DNA of 13,363 bases, from assembly GCA_944376975.1 (NCBI GenBank), contig CALWEE010000023.1, positions 1-13,363 on the forward strand. The letters run 5' to 3'. The notes below the pieces were generated by a model. It was not told the origin of the DNA. It worked only from the letters and a program-made list of their open reading frames with translations, and made no database searches. The stretch's first letter is position 1. Every line of letters begins with the position of its first letter. A program made the translations under genes and the position numbers. Source of the DNA: an uncultured Lachnospiraceae bacterium. Its GTDB lineage: Bacteria > Bacillota > Clostridia > Lachnospirales > Lachnospiraceae. Positions 7,315 through 13,363 of this stretch are shown in pieces.

Positions 7315-8779
7315 GTGTACCCTCCTTTTGCAGCGTGTATGTCAGTTCCCCGATCAGCTCGTCCAGTATGTCCAGGGTGCGCTCCTTCGGATAAACAAAC
7401 TTGCTGTTCGGCAGGGATCTGATAAATTCGCAGAATGTCTGGCCAATGCTGCTTTCGCCGATATGGAGATTGCAGGCATAGGGACCGCCTGTGTAGCTTT
7501 GTGCGGCATAGATATGCACGCCCCACCGGGGATCGCTGGTAAACGTCAGATACGGCGGGACGGGAAGTTTTTCCGGATCGGCGATACAGCCCCGGATCAC
7601 GTCGGAGGCGATGTCCTCCCGCAGTTCTCTGAACATCATCAGCCGGCTTTTCACGTCGAAAGGCTCCACAAAATCCCTCGGCAAGTCTGCCATAGCCCCA
7701 TCCCGGGCGAGCTGGCGCAGCCCGTCTTCCAAAAATATGGTGTAATAGTTATACTGAAGTTCCCTCAGCCGGGCGAATCGCCTGTCTCCCAGTTCCGCCA
7801 GCTTTTCCCATTCCGGGATATCCTTGCGGATCTGTTTCAGGATCCGTTCCCGGGTGTAATAATGTCCCAGGCACGGCTGGGTCATAAGGGTGTAATACCC
7901 TTTCTCGTCCGTACTCCGCATATAGTCTTCCAGTATACGCTCCGGATCGCCGGAATAGGTGTTCAGCGCCTGGCATTCGGTCAGTATGGCCGAAAAACGG
8001 CGTTTGTACAGGTCGATCAGTTCCGTGTCGGTCTGGAACCGGACGACGCTCAGTTTGGGATCCATCTGGATCAGCACATGGGGCGTGATGATAAAATAGG
8101 GAAGCGGATCGATGTGGACCGTCCCTGAACCGTTTTCAAAGTAATAATAGGCCTTATACTGGCCGCCGGATATAAAGGAAGCCGGCAGGATATGCCGGAG
8201 CAGCCCGATATTATCGATATGGGTGCCTTTTCCTGAATGATTGGGATAAAACGTCACCAGCTGACGCACGTCAAAACAGGCTCCCTGTTCCCAAAGGCCG
8301 GACAGACGGTCAAGCAGGTCCGACCGGGCCGGAAGATACAGGTCGATCTCGCCGCCCCCGCCTGCCGTCACTTCCCACTGGAACACTGACTGGATCGCCG
8401 CTTCCGCCTGGGATCTGCCGGATATGAGCCGGGGAAGCCCGGAAAGATCCGGCCCCGATCTTAAAAGGCCTGTCCGGTGATGGTCGGAAAAATGCAGCAG
8501 CGACAGCTCGCCGAGCAGGTCGCAGATCGCTTCCTGGAGCCGGTATATATCTTCGCCCTGAAGGAGCATCTCGTAATACTGGTTCAGTTCCCATACCTGG
8601 GAAAGCGTCAGCTGCAGATAACTGGTCAGCTTCTTCAACGCCGTATAGGACATCATACGCTCATCTTTCAGCGCTTTATGGATGGATGTGCGCTCAATGC
8701 CCGCGTTTTTCGCCACACGGGCGATGGGCTCGCCCCTTTGATCCAAAAGTTCCTTCAGATATACAGAAAACCTGGACAT
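7307..8779 (-). CDS. Helix-turn-helix protein with large unrecognised C-terminal domain
   Basis: This is a 490-aa protein without signal or membrane segments. Residues about 5-60 form a Cro/XRE-like DNA-binding fold: VAKNAGIERTSIHKALKDE fits the helix-turn-helix core, followed by a TALKKLTSYLQLT helix. The remaining 430 residues match no family I can name. They are predicted globular, with several aromatic-rich strands (YKAYYYFENG, GYYTLMTQPCL) and a region after 400 (TFTSDPRWGVHIYAAQS) that looks like a mixed alpha/beta fold. The length is far above a simple XRE repressor, so a ligand- or protein-sensing role is plausible but inferred. It is the first gene of the kinase operon and overlaps the kinase start by 8 bp. 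A GAGGGGG ribosome site lies about eleven bases from the ATG. It may autoregulate from the shared intergenic region. Confidence 0.75.
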   Translation of the reverse strand: MSRFSVYLKELLDQRGEPIARVAKNAGIERTSIHKALKDERMMSYTALKKLTSYLQLTLSQVWELNQYYEMLLQGEDIYRLQEAICDLLGELSLLHFSDHHRTGLLRSGPDLSGLPRLISGRSQAEAAIQSVFQWEVTAGGGGEIDLYLPARSDLLDRLSGLWEQGACFDVRQLVTFYPNHSGKGTHIDNIGLLRHILPASFISGGQYKAYYYFENGSGTVHIDPLPYFIITPHVLIQMDPKLSVVRFQTDTELIDLYKRRFSAILTECQALNTYSGDPERILEDYMRSTDEKGYYTLMTQPCLGHYYTRERILKQIRKDIPEWEKLAELGDRRFARLRELQYNYYTIFLEDGLRQLARDGAMADLPRDFVEPFDVKSRLMMFRELREDIASDVIRGCIADPEKLPVPPYLTFTSDPRWGVHIYAAQSYTGGPYACNLHIGESSIGQTFCEFIRSLPNSKFVYPKERTLDILDELIGELTYTLQKEGTHV

Positions 8780-8817
8780 ATTTTCTCAGTCCCCCTCGTC
8801 CTGCGCCTGCGGGACTT

Positions 8818-8827
8818 GCCTGCAGGC
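8818..8827. repeat. Perfect 10-bp palindrome in the regulator leader
   Basis: GCCTGCAGGC is self-complementary and would lie about 10-20 bases after the expected transcription start of the minus-strand operon. A second GCCTGC at 8805-8810 can pair with its right half. It is a candidate operator for autoregulation; it could also be chance in GC-rich DNA. Confidence 0.35.
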
Positions 8828-8842
8828 ATGAAAGTATAGCTT

Positions 8843-8848
8843 ATTATA
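8843..8848 (-). promoter_or_regulatory. Likely -10 element of the HTH-kinase-FHA operon
   Basis: A perfect TATAAT on the minus strand lies about 65 bp upstream of the regulator start. A second TATACT is at about 8833-8838. At 17 bp upstream of the TATAAT there is no good -35 (TCCAAA-like), so the promoter may need an activator or an alternative contact. Confidence 0.5.
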
Positions 8849-8924
8849 GCATTGTTTTCCTCTGTTTTGGACCGGATATATGCTTCCATATGTAGCACGT
8901 TTTCCAGCGGATCTCGTCTCTCTT

Positions 8925-8935
8925 TGTGTCACACA
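8925..8935. repeat. Palindrome abutting the LytTR-gene -35 box
   Basis: TGTGT and ACACA form perfect 5-bp arms around a single central C, ending one base before the -35 hexamer at 8936. The position suits an activator or repressor site for the plus-strand operon. It is short, so chance is possible. Confidence 0.35.
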
Positions 8936-8964
8936 TTTACAGAAGGTTTTTTTTCACCGATAAT
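8936..8964 (+). promoter_or_regulatory. SigA-type promoter of the LytTR-protease operon
   Basis: TTTACA (8936-8941) and GATAAT (8959-8964) are 17 bp apart, five of six matches each to consensus. The spacer contains eight T's (8947-8954). The leader to the CTG start would be short, about 27 bases. Confidence 0.7.
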
Positions 8965-8981
8965 GATAAAAGATAAACCCA

Positions 8982-9000
8982 AGGGAGGTGACCCGGTCTG
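8982..9000 (+). promoter_or_regulatory. Strong Shine-Dalgarno serving a probable CTG start
   Basis: AGGGAGGTGA (8982-8991) is a near-perfect anti-SD match. In the frame of the LytTR protein the nearest upstream stop is TGA at 8989-8991, and no ATG, GTG or TTG occurs between it and 9187. CTG at 8998 is nine bases from GGAGG and gives the typical receiver N-terminus LHIAICD. Confidence 0.7.
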
Positions 9001-9723
9001 CTCCATATCGCCATCTGTGATCCGAATACGGCTCACCGCGACACTTTTCGCGACGCGCTTTCAAAACTTCTGTTCGACGCGGATGAATACGCGTTTTCAT
9101 GCTTTTCCAACGGGGAAGACCTGCTGCTTTCCGGCAGCGAGACCGGATACCACCTGGCGTTCCTTGAGATCCACCTTTCCGGCGTCATGAACGGCCTTGA
9201 GACCGCCGGTCAGCTGCGCTGCCTGCATCCGGATACCGATATCATCTTCCTGACGGAAGCGGCGGAATACGTGACCGAAGGTTACCGCTACCACGCTTTT
9301 GATTTTCTGATCAAACCGGTATCCATGGCCCGGCTTCAGGACGTGATCGGCCGGTATCTGGAAGAACGCATGAAACGGCCCGCCGATTTTCTCAACGTTT
9401 CCGTTTCCCGAAGCCAGGTCCAGCTGCCCTTGAACGAAATACGCTATCTGGAAAGCCAGAAGCGCAAGATCATCGCCCACATGGGCCGCGATGACACCGG
9501 ATTTTACGGCCGGCTGGATCAGCTGGAGGATCTGCTCAAAGATTCCGGCTTCATCCGCTGTCACCAGAGCTATCTGGTCAACAGCCGGCACATCCGCCGT
9601 TTCGCGGGCACCCTGATCCGGCTTTCAGACGGGACCGCCCTTCCGGTCAGCCGGACATATATGAAAAAAATAAAAGAACGATCCGGAAAAGACAGGATCG
9701 GCAAGGAGGAAGAAGCGTTATGA
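8998..9723 (+). CDS. LytTR-family response regulator with degenerate receiver, probable CTG start
   Basis: This is a 241-aa protein. Receiver domain: residues about 2-120, opening LHIAICDP and retaining the switch Thr (IIFLT) and the conserved Lys in LIKPV. Two key sites have changed: the usual acidic pair after the first strand is D8-P9, and the phospho-acceptor Asp of LDIxMPG is Glu (E57 in AFLEIHLSG). Standard phosphorylation is therefore unlikely, and Glu may mimic a permanently active state (inference). Residues about 130-235 are a LytTR DNA-binding domain (YLESQKRKI, FIRCHQSYLVN). From the first ATG (9187) only half a receiver would remain, so translation must begin upstream, best at CTG 8998. 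The stop codon overlaps the protease start by 4 bp (ATGA), showing a coupled operon. No histidine kinase is present nearby. It probably controls its own operon and perhaps the divergent one. Confidence 0.88.
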   Translation: MLHIAICDPNTAHRDTFRDALSKLLFDADEYAFSCFSNGEDLLLSGSETGYHLAFLEIHLSGVMNGLETAGQLRCLHPDTDIIFLTEAAEYVTEGYRYHAFDFLIKPVSMARLQDVIGRYLEERMKRPADFLNVSVSRSQVQLPLNEIRYLESQKRKIIAHMGRDDTGFYGRLDQLEDLLKDSGFIRCHQSYLVNSRHIRRFAGTLIRLSDGTALPVSRTYMKKIKERSGKDRIGKEEEAL

Positions 9724-12700
9724 AAAAACATATATATGGATGGATCACTTTGGGACTTTCTGTCCTGCTGGTAGCGTCCATCCTGTTCGATCTTATGGCT
9801 TCCGGAACGCCTTCCGGCGATCCCGCGTCCGGCCTTTCTTCGGAAATGGACGAAGAAGCCTCCGGTTTTTACGTAAGCGGCAACTTTACCGGTCTGTATC
9901 ATCTTTCCGGCGACATCACCGTCGCCTCCGAGGCCGACGCCGCGCAGGCCGCCGTGGATCTTGGTCTGGCCGTATCCGCGTCGGATCTTGTGCCTTTGAG
10001 CGCTGCCTCCTCCCCTGAAGGGGAAACCTGGTATCAATTCCAGCAGGTGTGGCAGGGGCTGACCGTCTATGGAAACCAGACGGCCATCATGGCCGATCCC
10101 GACGGCCGCGTTCTGGCCGCTTCCGGCACATATACGCCGGTGGAAGGGCTTTCTTCGGAACCCGCCCTTACCATCGACGACTTTTATGCCTGCGTCGAAG
10201 AATATGTCTACAGTATTTACGAAACGCCGGCCGAACAGATCGACTTTGACGACGGGCCAGACCTCGTCATCTATCCGGACGCTTCCGGCGCGCTCCACCT
10301 GGCCTATTCCTGTCAGGTGTCCAACGGCCTTAACTGCTTTCAAGTCCTTGTGGACGCCCAGAACGGCGAGCTGCTCCTTTTTGAAGACCGGCTGAAGGCC
10401 TATGACACGATCTACGTGGAGAGCGACGCTTACGACCGGGATCTTCCCATGGAATACGACAACGGTTCCGGTGAATACGTGTTCCTTGACGCTTCCCGCA
10501 ACATAGCCCTTTATGACGCCCAGGGAAAAGTCGCTGCGATCGCCTCTGATTTTGACGAAAAGGACCGGATCATCGTTTTATACGAACGGGCGGATCCGCT
10601 GGACATTGGCCTCGCGGAAAACTTCGATTTTCTCTATTATGGTCCTGTGGGCGACTACTTCACAACGGATATCCTGGAAGATCCGCTGCGGACGACCGAT
10701 ATTTCCGACACGGATACGCCGGCCTGGAATATCTACGCCTCCGCCGCCGCTGCCTACGACTTTTATCTGGACGTCCTGGGAAGGACCGGATACAATGACC
10801 AAAACGGCGAACTGCGTCTCGTATACAATGCTTCCGGCATGTTCATGGATGACGACGCCACGCCGAAAAAAAACGATATCATAACCTATCCCGGTTCAGA
10901 AACAAGCGCCATCTTTTATCTTGGAGAAAACGCCAACAACCGATATCCTTACGAAAAAGCCCTCACTGTCCATGAGTTTACCCACAGCGTATATAATAAC
11001 GTGATCGTCTCCACTGACGCCAAATCCAGGGAATCCAGCGCCATTGAAGAATCTTACTGCGACGTGATGGGCGAGCTGGCGGAAGCCTGGTATACAAAAG
11101 AAGATCCGGACTGGGTCAACGCCGTCCGGGACTTTTACCCTTCCCAGGACACGCAAAGGTCCGGCAGTCCGACCATCTATCACGTCCAGGATTTTAATGA
11201 CGATATAGACATCCACAACGCGTCTACCATTACTTCTTACGCCATGTATCAGCTCTGGCAGGACTGGCGCCAGGACGGGCTTTCCACGGAAGAAGCCATG
11301 GAAAAGATGTCCCTGCTGCTCTACCGCTCCATGTACCTCCTTCCGGGCTCGCCATCGTTTACCGACTACGGCTACGCCCTTATGGCCAGCGCCTACATGA
11401 TGCAGGATGAAGGCAAACTGACGGTCAGCCAGACCGAATATCTGATCGAAGCCCTTCAGGACGTGGGCATATTCGGCAGCCGGTCCAACTGCCTCATACA
11501 GGTGAACGACGCCCTTACCGGCGAACCGGTGGAAAACGCTTCCGTGCAGCTGCACGTTCGCGACGATACCTACGTCTATGTACCGGGAGACGGCTCCTAC
11601 ATATATGGTGAGATCGAAGATCTTTTCCAGCTCGATATCGATAAGGACACGGTTTTCCTGGGCGCGTTGAACGAAACGACAAACGCCTCCGGCCAGTGCT
11701 GCTTCCTCACTTTCGACAGCGGAAAAGATTATACGGTGACCGTAAATGCCGATGGATATGAATATTACCGCGGCGAAGTCACCAGCTTTGACAGTTACGC
11801 CTATCTCCTCAACACGATAAAACTGCAGCCGGAAACGGCTGAGGCGCCATCCGGGACCGGGCAGACGGAAAGTTTGGACGCGGACGCCCTGCTCATGGAC
11901 ACCCTGGATCGGCTGGCCAGCCAGTACGGCGTGATCGCCACCGGAAGTGAAACGTACAGCGGGACCGGCTACGGCGGCGGGGAAACCCTCATCCCGCCGG
12001 AACGGCTCACCGGCCTTTTATGCGCCGATATCTACGATTACGACGCGGACGGACAGAATGAACTGCTGACCATCCGTTCCCAACCGGCAGCCGACTACGC
12101 GACCGGAAGTCTGGCCTCTCCGGAAATGATCCTGTACATGACCGTCTATGAAGCCATGGCGGACGGCAGCGTCGCCGCCGCCGATGAAAAACAGATCGCC
12201 ATCCATGGACTGGCCGATACGTTATATTCATCTTCCATCCAGTTCATGCGGGGGACCCAGGACGGACAGACCGGTCTTTATCTGGATCATTATTTCAACT
12301 TCAACACCCAGACTTTCGGACTGATCCGCCTGACTTATGACGGAACGCTCCGGATATCCGGCGGCGTGGACTGTTCCGAGTTCGCTTATTTCGCGTTCTG
12401 CTGCACAGACGCCGGGGAAGGCGCCCTGGAATCTATAGGTAAAAGCCAGACAGGATCGGACGATGTGAAATACGGCTGGTCGAGCGCCGCTGTCTATAAC
12501 TGGGAGGGTATGTCCGACACGATACCGGAGCAGTATATGCAAGGTTATATGGATGAATGGAAGACCGGCCTTGAACAAGCGGAACTGACCGACAGCTTTT
12601 TCCGGACAATGTATGACTATGACGACGCTTCCGTCAGCCTGAGCTTCAACGACCGTCTGGCTTATCTGGAAGATTGCTGCACGCGGCGTCCCGCCCAAAC

Positions 12701-13301
12701 GTGTCAGATGACCGGCGGCGGGAGCCTCACCGAGCTTTGCGGCATCCTGTCCCCCTATCAAAGCGCCGACAGCCGCGTTGCCCTTACCTGTTACGATTCC
12801 ATCGGACTTCTGGACGCGTACCGGGGCCAAACCGATCCGTCCACGTCCGCTCCTTCCGAAACCGCGCCGGATAAAACACCCGATCCGACAGACGCGCCGG
12901 ACGGATCGGACGCGCTCTCGACAAGCGACCTGTTTGAAGATTTTACCACCGCCTTCCTGGAACAGGACGCCGCGTCCATCGCGGATCTTTACCTGGTCCA
13001 TTCGGACAGCGAACGCGAGGAACTGGAATCCCTCTGGTCAAACAGGCTTCAGGAAGTGGACATCGCTTCCGACCCGGTCACCAGTTCCGGCATCAACCGT
13101 TTCAGCTATTCCGGCGATGAACCGTTGAGCGACGACGCGCTGGCTCGGATCGTCTCGGAACACGGCATCACGCCGGAAGAAGCCTGTCTGATGCGGTTTT
13201 ACGCCTATCCGGACTGGAGCCAGATCTGGCCGGACTGGCTGGCCGGCGGCATCGAGCTGTATGCCGTTTCCTATCATGGAAACTGGTACCTGGTCCGGTA
13301 G
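9720..13301 (+). CDS. Membrane-anchored or secreted thermolysin-like (M4) metalloprotease, multidomain
   Basis: This is a 1193-aa protein. A hydrophobic stretch at residues 7-26 is a signal peptide or anchor; there is no lipobox cysteine. Residues about 60-235 look like an FTP/PepSY-type propeptide (QQVWQGLTVYGNQ). The M4 catalytic domain lies at about 330-580: zinc ligands H418 and H422 in HEFTH with catalytic E419, third ligand E444 in AIEESYCD (thermolysin GAINEAISD), and H499 in DIHNAS at the position of the thermolysin active-site His. All catalytic residues are kept, so a secreted, self-processing endopeptidase is expected. Beyond it are a carboxypeptidase-regulatory/transthyretin-like beta domain (about 590-705), a region with a calcium-loop-like DYDADGQNE (773-781), a Pro/Thr/Ser/Asp linker (about 1037-1070) and a small C-terminal domain ending WYLVR that I do not recognise. 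M4 enzymes usually lack so long a tail. AAGGAGG precedes the ATG, which overlaps the LytTR stop by 4 bp. Confidence 0.92.
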   Translation: MKKHIYGWITLGLSVLLVASILFDLMASGTPSGDPASGLSSEMDEEASGFYVSGNFTGLYHLSGDITVASEADAAQAAVDLGLAVSASDLVPLSAASSPEGETWYQFQQVWQGLTVYGNQTAIMADPDGRVLAASGTYTPVEGLSSEPALTIDDFYACVEEYVYSIYETPAEQIDFDDGPDLVIYPDASGALHLAYSCQVSNGLNCFQVLVDAQNGELLLFEDRLKAYDTIYVESDAYDRDLPMEYDNGSGEYVFLDASRNIALYDAQGKVAAIASDFDEKDRIIVLYERADPLDIGLAENFDFLYYGPVGDYFTTDILEDPLRTTDISDTDTPAWNIYASAAAAYDFYLDVLGRTGYNDQNGELRLVYNASGMFMDDDATPKKNDIITYPGSETSAIFYLGENANNRYPYEKALTVHEFTHSVYNNVIVSTDAKSRESSAIEESYCDVMGELAEAWYTKEDPDWVNAVRDFYPSQDTQRSGSPTIYHVQDFNDDIDIHNASTITSYAMYQLWQDWRQDGLSTEEAMEKMSLLLYRSMYLLPGSPSFTDYGYALMASAYMMQDEGKLTVSQTEYLIEALQDVGIFGSRSNCLIQVNDALTGEPVENASVQLHVRDDTYVYVPGDGSYIYGEIEDLFQLDIDKDTVFLGALNETTNASGQCCFLTFDSGKDYTVTVNADGYEYYRGEVTSFDSYAYLLNTIKLQPETAEAPSGTGQTESLDADALLMDTLDRLASQYGVIATGSETYSGTGYGGGETLIPPERLTGLLCADIYDYDADGQNELLTIRSQPAADYATGSLASPEMILYMTVYEAMADGSVAAADEKQIAIHGLADTLYSSSIQFMRGTQDGQTGLYLDHYFNFNTQTFGLIRLTYDGTLRISGGVDCSEFAYFAFCCTDAGEGALESIGKSQTGSDDVKYGWSSAAVYNWEGMSDTIPEQYMQGYMDEWKTGLEQAELTDSFFRTMYDYDDASVSLSFNDRLAYLEDCCTRRPAQTCQMTGGGSLTELCGILSPYQSADSRVALTCYDSIGLLDAYRGQTDPSTSAPSETAPDKTPDPTDAPDGSDALSTSDLFEDFTTAFLEQDAASIADLYLVHSDSEREELESLWSNRLQEVDIASDPVTSSGINRFSYSGDEPLSDDALARIVSEHGITPEEACLMRFYAYPDWSQIWPDWLAGGIELYAVSYHGNWYLVR

Positions 13302-13363
13302 GTCTGCACTCCAACCGAATGGACAGCACCTAACTATCCCGACATGAAAAAACGCCTGATACG
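13302..13363. other. Contig tail after the protease gene
   Basis: These 62 bases contain no complete terminator. An ATG at 13344 opens MKKRLIR but has no ribosome binding site. The last bases (A-run, then CGCCTGATACG) could equally be the left arm of a hairpin terminator cut by the contig end. Confidence 0.4.

Noticed and set aside
8877..8892. Small inverted repeat ATATG/CATAT in the intergenic region
   Set aside because: Five-bp AT-rich arms with no fixed relation to either promoter are readily explained by chance.
8895..8910. LytTR binding repeat (ACGTT-like) upstream of the plus-strand operon
   Set aside because: Only one weak half-site is seen and no second copy at the required helical spacing.
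13344..13363. Start of a further gene (MKKRLIR) at the right edge
   Set aside because: There is no Shine-Dalgarno sequence and only six codons. The same bases could be half of a terminator hairpin.
1..13363. CRISPR array, tRNA/rRNA genes, insertion sequences or phage genes
   Set aside because: No spaced direct repeats, cloverleaf-like segments, transposase motifs or phage structural genes were found on either strand.

Overview
The window looks like one end of a draft, Illumina-assembled contig from a Gram-positive bacterium of the class Clostridia, most likely a gut Lachnospiraceae or relative. The evidence is strong AGGAGG-type ribosome binding sites, TTGACA/TATAAT-type promoters, a metNI order typical of Firmicutes, a zinc-ribbon Ser/Thr kinase of clostridial style and a LytTR regulator. 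By eye the DNA is moderately GC-rich (about mid-50s %; not computed). The first 30 bases are not genomic: they are the 3' end of an Illumina adapter followed by a poly-A run, fused to a truncated metI.

Left part (31-3750): the end of a methionine uptake operon on the minus strand (metN, then metI running off the contig; metQ is not in view). Upstream of it is a short HD-rich gene of the zinc-dependent phospholipase C family. Divergent from that is a CorC/HlyC-type membrane protein with CBS domains on the plus strand. The two divergent genes each have a clear promoter. A bidirectional terminator closes the CorC gene and the minus-strand operon that faces it.

Right part (3749-13301): two divergent operons share a 218-bp intergenic region. 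The minus-strand operon encodes, in order, a 490-aa helix-turn-helix protein with a large unrecognised C-terminal region, a 910-aa membrane Ser/Thr kinase (zinc ribbon, kinase domain, one membrane helix, about 500-aa outer domain), and a five-helix membrane protein ending in a degenerate FHA-like domain. The plus-strand operon encodes a LytTR response regulator whose receiver has lost its phospho-acceptor Asp and which appears to start at a CTG codon. It overlaps by 4 bp a 1193-aa membrane-anchored or secreted thermolysin-like (M4) metalloprotease with extra C-terminal domains.

The inferred picture is a cell-surface signalling and proteolysis locus. A membrane kinase with an outer sensor-like domain and a partner FHA-like protein lie under a DNA-binding protein. 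Back to back with them is a regulator translationally coupled to an extracellular protease. Co-regulation of the two halves is suggested only by the shared divergent promoter region and is not proven. I do not recognise the locus as a described system.
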